Shown: positions 1 to 9,283, counted from the stretch's first letter. The stretch is 64,000 nt of DNA from Gemmatimonadota bacterium (GCA_028287185.1 JAQBQD010000188.1:1-64000); one strand, 5' to 3'. The notes: generated from the letters alone by a model not told the origin. Program-made: numbers and translations.

Positions 1-62
1 CCGCCCTCGCCGCGGCCGGCGCCCCGCCGCTGCTGCCCGGCATCGCGGGCCCCGCTCCGTAG
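1..62 (+). CDS. C-terminal tail of an upstream gene (partial)
   Basis: An open frame enters from the left edge and stops with TAG at 60-62. Its twenty visible codons end almost entirely in G or C, as in the real genes of this window, and encode an Ala/Pro/Leu-rich tail ending P-G-I-A-G-P-A-P. Nothing more can be said about function. It could also be a chance open frame in GC-rich DNA. Confidence 0.3.
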   Translation, partial: ALAAAGAPPLLPGIAGPAP

Positions 63-497
63 CGCCACCGCGCGAGCGACACGATTCCGGTGTGGGGCAA
101 GGGGAAGGGCGCGCGGCGGCGGATCGGACTCGTCGCGTCCGCGCGCGGCGTGTGGGTGCTTGGCCCGATCCATGTGGTTCGCGTCGGGTGGCGGATCGCC
201 GCGTGTTTCCGCGCCGCGCATGTTGTCATCCGCCGTCCAGTCCGTTCGCGCTCACCATCGGCCGCCGGGGGAACTCTATCTCCCGTGGCCTGCGGACCTT
301 GCCGGGGGGCGGCCGGCCGGCTTCCGGCGCCCCGCGTCACGCGGTGCGCGGCCCGTCTTTCCGCGGTTCGCCTTCATGCTCGCCGTACGCCCGCTCCGCC
401 TCGTCGGGGACACGGCCCGGCACCCTTGCTGCCCCAACGGCCGTCGCCCGGCAGTCCCCGACGCCGGCGCCTTCGCGTCGGCAAAGGGAACGGAACG

Positions 498-538
498 CGA
501 CGAAGCCCCGACCTCCGGTGAGGTTCGGGGCTTTGTCG
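498..538. terminator. Terminator-like hairpin
   Basis: Arms 498-511 (CGACGAAGCCCCGA) and 525-538 pair over 14 positions with one G-U wobble around a 13-base loop. There is no clear T tract, so it may be a structural rather than a classical intrinsic terminator. Confidence 0.5.
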
Positions 539-617
539 TCCGGCGGTCGCCGCGCGCATCGTGGGTCGTTCAAGGCGGAGTCGATCGTCGGACGAACGGG
601 GTGGGTATCGTACAAGT

Positions 618-651
618 GGAAGCCCCGGCCGATGCTCTGGCCGGGGCTTCC
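618..651 (-). terminator. Terminator hairpin after the acyl-CoA dehydrogenase
   Basis: Perfect 13-bp arms GGAAGCCCCGGCC (618-630) and 639-651 flank an 8-base loop. It lies 28 bases past the stop codon of the minus-strand acyl-CoA dehydrogenase, the expected place for its terminator. The downstream T run is poor. Confidence 0.6.
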
Positions 652-679
652 TTCTGCTCCGTGGCCCGCCTGAGGCGGT

Positions 680-1849
680 CTACTTCATCACGTTCTTGGC
701 GATGGTCTGGAGCTGCATGTTGCTGGTGCCCTCGTAGATCGTGCCGATCTTGCTGTCGCGGTAGAACTTCTCCACCGGGTACTCCTTGGTGAAGCCGTAT
801 CCGCCGAACAGGTCGATGGCCTGCGAGGTGATGCGCTGCGCCACCTGCGACGAGAAGAGCTTGGCCATCGCGGCCTCGTGCACGAACGAGCGGCCGGCGT
901 CCTTCAGGCGGGCGGCATTGTACACCATCAGGCGCGCGGCCTCCAGCTCGGTGGCCATCTGGCCGATCTGGAACTGCACGCCCTGGAAGTCGCCGATCTT
1001 CTTGCCGAACTGCTCGCGCTGGCCCACGTACTTGATGGTGGCGTCCAGCGCGCCCTGGCCGATGCCGATCATCTGCGCGCCGATGCCGATGCGCCCCTCG
1101 TTGAGCGTCTCGATGGCCGTCCTGTATCCCTTGCCCACCTCGCCCAGCACGTTCTCGTCGGGCACGAACACGTCTTCCAGGACGAGCTCCGTGGTGGACG
1201 AGGCGCGGATGCCCAGCTTGTCCTCCTTCTTGCCCACCGCGAAGCCGTCGAACGCCTTCTCCACGATGAACGCGGTGATGCCGCGGTAGCCCGCCTCGGG
1301 GTTCACGTTGGCGAACACGATGAACACCTCGGCCTCGCCGCCGTTGGTGATCCACAGCTTGCGCCCCGTCAGCCGGTAGCCGCCGTCGGCCTTGGCGCCG
1401 CGGGTGGCGAGCGCGAAGGCGTCCGAGCCGGAGCCCGCCTCGGAGAGCGCGTAGGCGCCCACCTTCTCCGCGCCCAGCTGCGGCAGGTACTTGGCCTTCA
1501 GCGCGTCCGACCCCCAGCGCAGGAAGGCGTTGTTCACCAGCGTGTTCTGCACGTCCACGAACACGCCCACGCTGGCGTCCACGCGGCTCAGCTCCTCCAC
1601 CACCAGCGCGGCGGTGAAGAACGAGGCGCCGGTGCCGCCCAGCTCCTCGGGCACCTCGATGCCCATCAGCCCCAGCTCGAAGAACTTGGCGATGAGCTCG
1701 GGATCCATCGTCTGCGCTTCGTCCATGGCGTGCACGCGGGGGCGCACGTCCTCGTCCGCGAACTGGCGCACCAGGTCGCGGAACATCTGCTCTTCTTCGC
1801 TGAGGACCGTAAGCGGCGCGCCGCCGGTCGCGAGGTCAACGGTCGACAT
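680..1849 (-). CDS. Acyl-CoA dehydrogenase
   Basis: A 389-residue flavoprotein of the short/medium-chain acyl-CoA dehydrogenase family. It oxidises acyl-CoA to trans-2-enoyl-CoA in fatty-acid or branched-chain amino-acid breakdown and passes electrons to ETF. Visible signatures are Y-A-L-S-E-A-G-S-G-S-D (about 133-143, FAD/substrate loop) and I-Y-E-G-T-S-N-M-Q near the end, whose Glu (~373) is the expected catalytic base. Length matches the family. The start at 1849 (M-S-T-V-D-L) was chosen over an upstream ATG at 2011, because the extra 54 residues are Arg/Gly-rich and non-homologous in style. Substrate chain length cannot be read. It is divergent from the EamA gene. Confidence 0.93.
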   Translation of the reverse strand: MSTVDLATGGAPLTVLSEEEQMFRDLVRQFADEDVRPRVHAMDEAQTMDPELIAKFFELGLMGIEVPEELGGTGASFFTAALVVEELSRVDASVGVFVDVQNTLVNNAFLRWGSDALKAKYLPQLGAEKVGAYALSEAGSGSDAFALATRGAKADGGYRLTGRKLWITNGGEAEVFIVFANVNPEAGYRGITAFIVEKAFDGFAVGKKEDKLGIRASSTTELVLEDVFVPDENVLGEVGKGYRTAIETLNEGRIGIGAQMIGIGQGALDATIKYVGQREQFGKKIGDFQGVQFQIGQMATELEAARLMVYNAARLKDAGRSFVHEAAMAKLFSSQVAQRITSQAIDLFGGYGFTKEYPVEKFYRDSKIGTIYEGTSNMQLQTIAKNVMK

Positions 1850-1994
1850 CCTGGGCTCTCGCTGGGTGCGGGTGGTGCGGGATGATGCAACCCTGTAATA
1901 TGGGAAGATCCGGCCGAGATGTCGAGAAAGCACCGCGCCTCTCCCGCGCGCCTCCGTCCCGTCCCCCCGTCCACGCCCCCTCCGCCCGGCGCCC

Positions 1995-2999
1995 ATGGCC
2001 TCCGACTCCACGCTCCCGCCGTCCTACTCCGCCGCCTACGCCCTACCCGACACGTCCGTCCGCCGGCGGCGGCTGGCGGGCTACGCGCTGGCGCTCACGG
2101 CGGGGTCGCTGTGGGGGATGACGGGGCCCATCAGTGAGGCGTTGTACAAGCAGGGCGCGGACATCACCGAGATCGGGTTCTGGCGCGTGCTGCTGGCGGT
2201 GCTGGGGTTCGCCGTCTACGGCTGCTTCCGCCCGGCGCTGTTCCGCATCGACCGGCGCGGGCTTCTGGTGATCGGGCTGGGGGGCGGGGCGCTGGTGGCG
2301 CTCTTCGAGGTGGCCTTCCAGCACGCCATCAGCAACCTGGGCGTCGCCGCCGCCGTCACCCTGCTCTACACCGCGCCGGTGATGATCACGCTGCTCGCCG
2401 GCCCGCTGCTGAAGGAGCGAGTGACGGCGGTCCGCGTGCTGCTGGCGCTGGTGGTGCTGGCCGGCGTGGCGATGACGGTGTTCGGCGCGCAGGGCGCCAA
2501 GCCGGCGTGGAACGCCGTCGGCATCGTGGGCGGCATGGTGGCGGCGGTGTCGTACGCGGGCACCACGCTGCTCGCGCGCTACGCGGTGCCGCGCTACGGC
2601 TCGCTGCGGATGCTGTTCTGGGAGCTGGTGGGCGGCACGCTGCTGCTCGCCGTGCTGCTGCCGCTGGTGGGGCGCCCCTTCCTGCCCGGCGGCCGCTTTC
2701 CGGAATGGATGCACGCGACGCAGCCCTGGGTCTACATCGTGGCGCTGGGCATCAGCACGGTGGTGCTCGCCAACTTCGCCTTCTTCGGCGCCACCAAGCG
2801 CATCGACGCCGCGCCCACCGCCGTCGGCGCCAGCTGCGAGCCCGTGGTGGGATCGATCGCCGCGCTGGCCCTGTTCGGCCAGAACCTTACGCCGCTGGGA
2901 TGGACGGGCCTCGCGCTGGTCGTTTCCGGCGTGGTCACCGGCTACCTGCGCGAGGCGCGCGAGACGCCCGAGCCGGTGCTGGAGCCCCCCCGGCCCTGA
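1995..2999 (+). CDS. EamA/DMT-family transporter
   Basis: A 334-residue membrane protein with about ten hydrophobic helices arranged as two EamA repeats (roughly residues 30-165 and 185-320). This is the drug/metabolite transporter fold, whose members export amino acids or metabolites across the inner membrane. Visible marks are G-S-L-W-G-M-T-G-P in helix 1 and the E-P-V-V-G-S/A segment (~273-280) typical of the second repeat. It stands alone, divergent from the acyl-CoA dehydrogenase, with 145 bases between the two starts. The substrate cannot be assigned. Confidence 0.88.
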   Translation: MASDSTLPPSYSAAYALPDTSVRRRRLAGYALALTAGSLWGMTGPISEALYKQGADITEIGFWRVLLAVLGFAVYGCFRPALFRIDRRGLLVIGLGGGALVALFEVAFQHAISNLGVAAAVTLLYTAPVMITLLAGPLLKERVTAVRVLLALVVLAGVAMTVFGAQGAKPAWNAVGIVGGMVAAVSYAGTTLLARYAVPRYGSLRMLFWELVGGTLLLAVLLPLVGRPFLPGGRFPEWMHATQPWVYIVALGISTVVLANFAFFGATKRIDAAPTAVGASCEPVVGSIAALALFGQNLTPLGWTGLALVVSGVVTGYLREARETPEPVLEPPRP

Positions 3000-3275
3000 C
3001 GTTCGGCGCCTCGGCGGACTCTCCCGGTCGGCCGGACGCGCGCTTCGGTCCAAAGCGCGGGATCGGTCGACGGGCCGGATCGCGGCCGAATCCGCGAGGT
3101 GCGTCCGTCGCTCGGTGCGGCGGAAGACGGCGAGGCGGGGCGACGCGGATGAGGCTTTCCCCTCCCCCTCCGCGCCCGCGGCCCGGAGCGTGCGAAACCG
3201 ACGACAACCGCTGCCGTAGTGTCGCGGGTGCGCCGGACCGCCGGCGTTCGCGTTTCCCCCACCGGGAGTTCTCCC

Positions 3276-4127
3276 ATGGACAACGACAGCCAGGGCGGCC
3301 GCCGCCGCGATCCCTTCGAGGAGCTGAACGCCCGGCTGGACGCGGCGCTCAGCGACATCCGGCCCAAGCTGAAGCAGGCGCTGCAGGAGATCGACTCGCG
3401 CGTGGACTCGGCGCTGGATGACCTGAGGCCGCGGATGGAGGAGGCCAAGGCCAAGGCGCGCCCCAAGGTGGACGAGCTGATCGCCGAGGTGCAACCCAAG
3501 ATCGACTCGCTGATCGAGAAGATGCAGTCCGCGCTGGCGGGCCTGCGGAAGGACTTCGAGGCCCGCGCCGACCGCGCCGAGGCCCGCGGCGACGCGGCCG
3601 AATCCGCTGCAGGCGCGGCGTCTTCCACCGCCTCGGGCACCACGTCGTCCGCCTCGACCGCCTCGTCGGGGTCCTCCACCGCGTCCGGCGCGTCGTCCGC
3701 GTCGTGGCCCACGCAGGCCGAGGACGCGAAGCCGGGCGATCCGCCGGTGGGCACGGGGTCGGGCACCGCCGGCACGGCGGGTTCGGCGGCGGCGGACAAG
3801 TCGTCGAGCTACTACGGCTCGGGCACCACGGACGCGGGCTCGTCCGAGGCGTCGGGCGCGGGCGGATCGTCGCCGGGCTCGGCGGGGTCGTCCCCCGGCT
3901 CCTCGACCGCGTCCGGGACCAGCGGATCGACCGGCTCCGGCGGCCTCGGCGGATCGAGCGCGTTCGGCGGATCGACCGGATCGACCGGAAGCACGGGAGC
4001 GAGCGGATCAGCGGGATCGAGCACGCCGGCGGGAACGACCGGCGGCGGAGCGTCTTCGCAGGGGGATGGGGGTGCGGATGCGGCGCCGCCGTCACCTCCG
4101 GGGACCGAGGGGCCGCGCAAGCCCTGA
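3276..4127 (+). CDS. Coiled-coil protein with Ser/Gly/Thr-rich tail
   Basis: A 283-residue protein I do not recognise. Residues ~10-105 are charged and helical, built of imperfect repeats around R-P-K/R-x-x-x-A/E and the related V-D-E-L-I-A-E-V. The rest, to residue 283, is low-complexity Ser, Gly, Thr and Ala with short S-T-G-S-T-G runs. No signal peptide or membrane helix is seen. The start at 3276 follows GGGAG at a suitable distance and drops an Arg-rich in-frame extension. The tail is encoded by short near-repeats of GGATCGACCG type and probably drifts quickly in length. A stress or DNA/envelope-associated helical protein is possible, but this is a guess. Confidence 0.6.
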   Translation: MDNDSQGGRRRDPFEELNARLDAALSDIRPKLKQALQEIDSRVDSALDDLRPRMEEAKAKARPKVDELIAEVQPKIDSLIEKMQSALAGLRKDFEARADRAEARGDAAESAAGAASSTASGTTSSASTASSGSSTASGASSASWPTQAEDAKPGDPPVGTGSGTAGTAGSAAADKSSSYYGSGTTDAGSSEASGAGGSSPGSAGSSPGSSTASGTSGSTGSGGLGGSSAFGGSTGSTGSTGASGSAGSSTPAGTTGGGASSQGDGGADAAPPSPPGTEGPRKP

Positions 4128-4136
4128 CGGCGGTGC

Positions 4137-4210
4137 GAGAGGGGAGCCCACGGCGGGCTCCCCTCTCGCGACGTCCATCGGATCGGACGATCCGATGGAC
4201 GTCGCGAGAG
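4137..4210. terminator. Two overlapping perfect hairpins
   Basis: The first hairpin has 13-bp arms 4137-4149 (GAGAGGGGAGCCC) and 4155-4167. The second has perfect 23-bp arms at 4163-4185 and 4188-4210 with only a 2-base GA gap. They share CTCTC at 4163-4167, so only one can form completely. They follow the Ser/Gly-rich gene by ten bases and probably end its transcript. Confidence 0.7.
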
Positions 4211-4398
4211 GGAGGCGTCCGTCCGGCAAGGGTGGCGTGCTCCGCCCTTGCATCCATCGTTTATCGCCCGCAACTATCCGTGTGCGGTGTCGCGTTCCGT
4301 CGTCGGTCCTCCTTCGATGGCCGGACCGCGACACCTCGAACTCTGCTCCGGGCTCGATCGAAGCCCGTCCCCGCCCGTTCCTCCATCAAAAGCGGAAG

Positions 4399-6117
4399 AT
4401 GAAACGCCCCTTCCTGGCCGCGGCCGTGCTGGCGTGCACGGCCGTGCTTCCTGTCGCCGCCCACGCGCAGCACCAGCACGGCACGCCCGACATGGTGATG
4501 GCCCACGACGACTCGGTGCCGCTGTGGTCCGGGCTCGGCAGCGCGCACCTGCCCGTCACCACGTCGGACACGACGGCGCAGAAGTACTTCGACCAGGGGC
4601 TGCGGCTGGTGTACGGCTTCAACCATCCCGAGGCCATCCTGGCGTTCCGGCGGGCGGCGCAGATCGATCCGCGCTGCGCGGCGTGCTGGTGGGGCGTGGC
4701 GCTGGCGTACGGCCCCAACATCAACACCCCGCTGGACTCCACGCGCGAGGGGCTGGCCGGGGACGCGGTGCGGCGCGCGGACTCGCTGTCACGCGTGCGC
4801 CCGGTGCGCTCGTACGAGGCCGGCCTGATCCGCGCCATCGGCCGGCGCTACGGCCGCCCCACGTCGGACACGGTGGAGCACCGCCGGCGCGACGAGGCCT
4901 ACGCGGCGGCGATGGACACCCTGGTGCACCGCTTCCCGCGCGAGTCGCGCTGGGTGGGGGAGCGGCACCGGAACCAGGTGCTGGACCACGTGCAGACGCT
5001 GCTCGCGGAATCGATGATGGACCTGCACCCGTGGGACCAGTGGACGCTGGACGGGCGGCCCAAGTGGAACACCGTGCAGGTGCTGGCGAACCTGCGCGAG
5101 GTGATCGCCCGCGACTCCATGCACGTGGGCGCCTGCCACCTGAACATCCACGCCCGCGAGGCGTCGCAGCGGCCGGACTCGGCGCTGGCGTGCGCGCGGC
5201 GGCTGGAGGGGCTGATGCCGGCGGCCGGCCACATCGTGCACATGCCCTCGCACATCCTGCTGCTGGTGGGCGCGTACGGCGGCGCGGTGGACCACAACGA
5301 CCGGGCGGTGCGCATCGACAGCGCCTTCATCGCCTGGCGGGGCGGCGAGGGGCGCTATCCGCTCTACTTCGCGCACAACCGCGAGTTCCTGTGGGCCGCC
5401 GCCACAAGCACCGGCGAGTACGAACGCGCGCTGGCGCAGGCGACGGCGGTGTCGAGCGTGGTGACCGACACGGTGCTGCGCACCTATCCCTGGGCCGAGC
5501 ACTTCCTCATCAGCCGCCTGCTGGTGCTGACCCGCTTCGGCCGGTACGACCAGGTGCTGCGCGAGCCGCCGCCGCCGCCCGCGCGGCGGATGGCCACCGC
5601 CATGTGGCGCTACGCGAGGGCGATCGCCTACGCGCGCACGGGCCGGGCGGCGGCGGCCGGCGTGGAGGCCGACAGCCTGGAGGCCATCCGGGGCTTCCTG
5701 GCGCCCGACGTGGCGTACGGCATCAACAGCGCGCGGACCATCCTGCAGGTGGCGCTGCTCACGGCGCGCGGCGAGGCGGCGGCCACGATCGACCCGGTGG
5801 CGGCGGCGGAGCCGCTGCGGGCCGCGGTGGCCGCGCAGGACTCGCTGCGCTACGACGAACCGCCGCCCTTCTACTATCCCGTGCGCCACTCGCTGGGTGC
5901 CGTGCTGATGGCCGCGGGGCAGCTCCACGAGGCCGAGGAGGTGTATCGCGAGGACCTGCGCCGGAACCCGGAGAACGGGTGGTCGCTGTACGGGCTGTAC
6001 CAGGTGCTGGACCGCGCGGGCCGCCCCGCCGAGGCGGCCCAGGTGATGGCGCGCTTCACGGCCGCGTGGCGGCGTGCGGACCCGGCGTTCCAGGCGCTGC
6101 CCGGCTCACGGTTCTGA
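4399..6117 (+). CDS. Exported tetratricopeptide-repeat protein
   Basis: A 572-residue protein with a clear Sec signal peptide (M-K-R-P-F followed by a hydrophobic run ending A-H-A-Q, ~1-23). After a His-rich linker come TPR-like helices: H-P-E-A-I-L-A-F-R-R-A-A-Q-I-D-P (~75-90) followed by C-A-A-C-W-W-G, and later repeats around E-Y-E-R-A-L-A-Q-A and L-H-E-A-E-E-V-Y. TPR arrays mediate protein-protein contact. The enzymatic role, if any, is unknown. The Cys pair and several conserved His (H-M-P-S-H) could bind metal. The start at 4399 gives the signal peptide; the open frame continues upstream with no such feature. Confidence 0.85.
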   Translation: MKRPFLAAAVLACTAVLPVAAHAQHQHGTPDMVMAHDDSVPLWSGLGSAHLPVTTSDTTAQKYFDQGLRLVYGFNHPEAILAFRRAAQIDPRCAACWWGVALAYGPNINTPLDSTREGLAGDAVRRADSLSRVRPVRSYEAGLIRAIGRRYGRPTSDTVEHRRRDEAYAAAMDTLVHRFPRESRWVGERHRNQVLDHVQTLLAESMMDLHPWDQWTLDGRPKWNTVQVLANLREVIARDSMHVGACHLNIHAREASQRPDSALACARRLEGLMPAAGHIVHMPSHILLLVGAYGGAVDHNDRAVRIDSAFIAWRGGEGRYPLYFAHNREFLWAAATSTGEYERALAQATAVSSVVTDTVLRTYPWAEHFLISRLLVLTRFGRYDQVLREPPPPPARRMATAMWRYARAIAYARTGRAAAAGVEADSLEAIRGFLAPDVAYGINSARTILQVALLTARGEAAATIDPVAAAEPLRAAVAAQDSLRYDEPPPFYYPVRHSLGAVLMAAGQLHEAEEVYREDLRRNPENGWSLYGLYQVLDRAGRPAEAAQVMARFTAAWRRADPAFQALPGSRF

Positions 6118-6158
6118 TCCGCCCCGATCCGAGTCGATCCGCGTTTCCGAGGAGATCT

Positions 6159-6196
6159 CGACGAGGCGCCGCCGGCATGCCGGCGGCGCCTCGTCG
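6159..6196. terminator. Perfect 38-base palindrome (terminator)
   Basis: Arms CGACGAGGCGCCGCCGGCA (6159-6177) and 6178-6196 are exactly complementary with no spacer. The palindrome sits 41 bases after the TPR gene stop and before the M61 gene, the position of a terminator. No T run follows. Confidence 0.6.
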
Positions 6197-6323
6197 TGCC
6201 GGGAGCAATCGCGCGGGCGCCGGGGTACACGGGTGGCGGTGCCCGGGCGACTGGCCCCGCGCCGGGCGAGGCGCTAGATCTCCGCGTCCGCCGCAACCTG
6301 GACCTCCGCCCAACCCGCCGACC

Positions 6324-8207
6324 ATGCCGACGACCTTCCGCCCGCGGCCCGTCCGCGCCCTCGCTCCGCTCACGGCCGCCGCCGCCCTCCTGCTGTCCGG
6401 CGGCGCACACGCGCAGGCCGGTCCGCGCGTGGCGTACGAGATCGCGTTCCCCAACGCCGTGCACCACGAGGCCGAGGTGTCGGCCACCTTCACGGGCGTG
6501 CCCACGGCGCGGCCGCTGCAGGTGCGCATGAGCCGCTCGTCGCCGGGGCGCTACGCGCTGCACGAGTTCGCCAAGAACGTGTACCGCGTGCGCGCCGTGG
6601 ACGGCCACGGGCGGGCGCTGGCGGTGACGCGGCCCGACCCGTACGGCTGGACGGTGGCGCCCGGCGACGGAACGGTGCGCTTCACCTACACCCTGTTCGG
6701 CGACCGCACGGACGGCACGTACGCGGGCATCGACCCCACGCACGCGCACCTCAACATGCCCGCCACCTTCGCGTTCGCGCGCGGGCTGGAGGGGGCGCCC
6801 ATTCGCGTGGCCTTCCGGCGGCCGGTGGCGGCGTGGAGCATCGCCACGCAGCTCATGCCCACGGCGGATGCGGAGGTGTTCACCGCGCCCAACCTGCAGT
6901 ACTTCATGGACAGCCCCACCGAGGTGGGCCCCATCTCGTGGCGCACCTGGCACGAGACGGCGGGCGGGCGCGACGTGACCGTTCGCATCGCCATGCACCA
7001 CGTGGGCACGGACGCCGAGCTGGACGCGTTCACGGCGCAGGTAAAGCGCATCGTGGCCGAGGAGGCGGCGCTGTACGGGGGAATGCCGTCCGACCGCGGC
7101 GTGTACACCTTCATCGTGGACTACCTGCCGTGGGCCGACGGCGACGGGATGGAGCACCGCAACAGCACCATCGTCACCTCGTCGCGCTCGCTCGCGGCGG
7201 GGGCCAAGCGCAACCTGCAGACGATGGCGCACGAGTTCTTCCACCAGTGGAACGTGGAGCGCATCCGCCCCCGCTCGCTGGAGCCGTTCGACTTCGAACG
7301 CGCCAACATGTCGGGCGAGCTGTGGTTCGCGGAGGGCTTCACCAACTACTTCCACGGGGTGATGCTGCGCCGCGCGGGGGTGTTCGCCACGGACGCGGAG
7401 TGGGCCGCCGGCGCCTCGGGCGCGGTGAGCACGGTGCTCACCGCGCCCGGCCGCAACTTCTTCAGCGCGGCGGACATGGCGCGCCAGGCACCCTTCGTGG
7501 ACGCGGCGCAGAGCATCGATCCGCAGAACCGGCAGAACACCTTCATCTCGTACTACACGTACGGCGAGGCGCTGGGGCTGGGGCTGGACCTGACGCTGCG
7601 GGAGCGCTACGGCAAGTCGCTGGACGACTACATGCGGGCGATGTGGGCCCAGTACGGCACCCACCAGAGCGCCGCGCTGGCCCCCGAGCGGCCGTACACG
7701 CTGGCCGACCTGCGCCGCGTGCTGGGCGAGGTGAGCGGCGACACCGCGTTCGCGCGCGACTTCTTCCGCCGCCACGTGGAGGGGCTGGAGCCGCTGGACT
7801 ACGCCGCGCTGCTCGCGCCCGCCGGCTTCGCGCTGCGCCCGGCGCACCCCGGCCGCGCCTGGTTCGGCGCCGCGGTGGACGACGCGGACGATGGCGCCGA
7901 GGTGACCACCGCGCAGATCGGCAGCCCCGCGTACGCCTCCGGCATCGACCGCGGCGACGTGATCCTGGCCGTCGGCGGGCGCGCGGTGGCGAACGCGGAC
8001 TCGGCGCTGGCTTCGTTCGCCGCGCACCGCCCGGGCGACGAGGTGGCGGTGCAGCTCCGCTCGCGCACGGGCCCGCGCACCGTCACCGTCCGCTTCGGCC
8101 AGGACCCCGCGCTGGCGATCGTGCCGGTGGAGACGCTGGGGCAGCCCCTGACGGACGCCATGCGCGCGCTGCGGCAGGCGTGGCTGGCCCCGAAGGCGGG
8201 AAGGTGA
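6324..8207 (+). CDS. M61-family metallopeptidase with PDZ domain
   Basis: A 627-residue secreted or periplasmic zinc aminopeptidase of the M61 (glycyl aminopeptidase) family. It has a signal peptide ending G-A-H-A-Q (~28), an N-terminal beta-sandwich domain (~30-190), and the catalytic motif H-E-F-F-H (H303, E304, H307) followed by Q-W-N-V-E-R-I-R-P. The third zinc ligand is expected in L-W-F-A-E-G-F-T-N-Y (E~337). A C-terminal PDZ domain (~515-605) has the carboxylate-loop region I-D-R-G-D-V-I-L. Length is normal for the family. Its stop overlaps the GTG start of the glutaminyl cyclase, implying translational coupling and a shared role in periplasmic peptide processing. Confidence 0.93.
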   Translation: MPTTFRPRPVRALAPLTAAAALLLSGGAHAQAGPRVAYEIAFPNAVHHEAEVSATFTGVPTARPLQVRMSRSSPGRYALHEFAKNVYRVRAVDGHGRALAVTRPDPYGWTVAPGDGTVRFTYTLFGDRTDGTYAGIDPTHAHLNMPATFAFARGLEGAPIRVAFRRPVAAWSIATQLMPTADAEVFTAPNLQYFMDSPTEVGPISWRTWHETAGGRDVTVRIAMHHVGTDAELDAFTAQVKRIVAEEAALYGGMPSDRGVYTFIVDYLPWADGDGMEHRNSTIVTSSRSLAAGAKRNLQTMAHEFFHQWNVERIRPRSLEPFDFERANMSGELWFAEGFTNYFHGVMLRRAGVFATDAEWAAGASGAVSTVLTAPGRNFFSAADMARQAPFVDAAQSIDPQNRQNTFISYYTYGEALGLGLDLTLRERYGKSLDDYMRAMWAQYGTHQSAALAPERPYTLADLRRVLGEVSGDTAFARDFFRRHVEGLEPLDYAALLAPAGFALRPAHPGRAWFGAAVDDADDGAEVTTAQIGSPAYASGIDRGDVILAVGGRAVANADSALASFAAHRPGDEVAVQLRSRTGPRTVTVRFGQDPALAIVPVETLGQPLTDAMRALRQAWLAPKAGR

Positions 8208-9061
8208 GCGTGGCGGGATTCGGGACGACGTTCGCGGGACGCCGGAGGCTCCTCGCCCTGGCCGCGCTCGCCGGGCTGGCGCTGGCGGGGTGCAAGGGGG
8301 ACTCGGGAGGTAAGGAGGCGGGAGGGAATCAGCCACCCCCGTTCCCACCGGCCGCCATCGTGGGTTTCCAGCCCGTGGCCTCGCTGCCGCACGACACCAC
8401 GGCGTTCACCGAGGGCTTCCTCTACCACGGCGGCGCCTTCTACGAGAGCACGGGGCGCAACGGCGAGTCCGTGATGCGCCGGCAGGACCCGCAGACCGGG
8501 AAGGTGCAGAAGGAGGTGAAGCTGGACTCGGCCTACTTCGGCGAGGGGCTCACGATGCTGGGCGGCAGGCTGTACCAGCTCACCTGGCAGACGCACGTGG
8601 GCTTCGTGTACGACACGGCCACCTTCAAGCAGCTCGCCAGGTTCCCCATCGAGAGCGAGGGCTGGGGCATGACGACGGACGGAACGTCGCTGGTGATGAG
8701 CGACGGCAGCAGCACCATCCGCTTCGTGAGCCCGCAGACCTTCGCCACCACGCGCACCATCGACGTGCGCGACGGGGGCGAGTACGTGCTGAACGTGAAC
8801 GAGCTGGAGTGGATCAAGGGCGAGATCTGGGCGAACGTGTGGAAGACCAACCGCATCGCCCGCATCGACCCAGCCACCGGGCAGGTGAAGCAGTGGCTGG
8901 ACCTGGACGGCCTGCTCCCCCCCGGCTCCGTCACCTCGCCCGAGGCGGTGCTGAACGGCATCGCCTACGACGCCGAGCACGACCGCGTCTACGTCACCGG
9001 CAAGCTCTGGCCCAAGATCTTCCAGATCCGCGTTCCCGGTGTCGCGGGCGAAGGGAAGTAG
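8204..9061 (+). CDS. Glutaminyl-peptide cyclotransferase, lipoprotein
   Basis: A 285-residue plant/bacterial-type glutamine cyclotransferase (beta-propeller, PF05096 type) that converts N-terminal Gln of peptides to pyroglutamate. It begins at GTG 8204, overlapping the M61 stop by four bases (GTGA) with AAGGCGGGAAG upstream. The N terminus carries a lipoprotein signal with lipobox L-A-G-C, so it should be anchored at the periplasmic face of a membrane. Family signatures include F-T-E-G-F-L-Y, Y-F-G-E-G-L-T, L-T-W-Q, G-W-G-M-T-T-D-G, N-E-L-E-W-I-K-G-E-I-W-A-N and L-N-G-I-A-Y-D. The pairing with a peptidase suggests joint processing or protection of peptides. Confidence 0.92.
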   Translation: MSVAGFGTTFAGRRRLLALAALAGLALAGCKGDSGGKEAGGNQPPPFPPAAIVGFQPVASLPHDTTAFTEGFLYHGGAFYESTGRNGESVMRRQDPQTGKVQKEVKLDSAYFGEGLTMLGGRLYQLTWQTHVGFVYDTATFKQLARFPIESEGWGMTTDGTSLVMSDGSSTIRFVSPQTFATTRTIDVRDGGEYVLNVNELEWIKGEIWANVWKTNRIARIDPATGQVKQWLDLDGLLPPGSVTSPEAVLNGIAYDAEHDRVYVTGKLWPKIFQIRVPGVAGEGK

Positions 9062-9283
9062 GCTCCGCGGAGAGATTCGCCCACGGTGGATCGTACTCGA
9101 TCGGTCGATGACGGCTCGGCAGGCGACGGATCTCGACTGGTCGATCGATGGCGGTCGCCTCGTGGACCGGCGGATGCGCATGGCGGGAAGCGTTGGGACC
9201 TGGTCGGCTGATGGATGAAACTCCGCGCGGGCACGCCGCGTACGGGACTGCGAGCATCAAGTGAACCCGAACCGCCTTCCTCC

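Larger units (their letters stand above)
63..679. other. Intergenic stretch with two hairpins
   Basis: This 617-base gap separates the left-edge fragment from the 3' end of the acyl-CoA dehydrogenase. The open frames here overlap each other in several phases and lack consistent third-position bias, so I see no convincing gene. The supported content is the two terminator-like hairpins at 498-538 and 618-651. Confidence 0.5.

Noticed and set aside
90-792. Three overlapping plus frames of 143-210 codons near the left edge
   Set aside because: They overlap each other in all three phases, cross two terminator hairpins and the 3' end of the acyl-CoA dehydrogenase, and lack consistent codon bias.
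3940-4030. Short GGATCGACCG-like repeats resembling a CRISPR array
   Set aside because: Units are ~10 bases, in frame with the Ser/Gly-rich tail of a coding gene, with no spacers of uniform length.
5874-8348. An 824-codon minus-strand open frame
   Set aside because: Antisense to the M61 peptidase; no signal, motif or ribosome site of its own.
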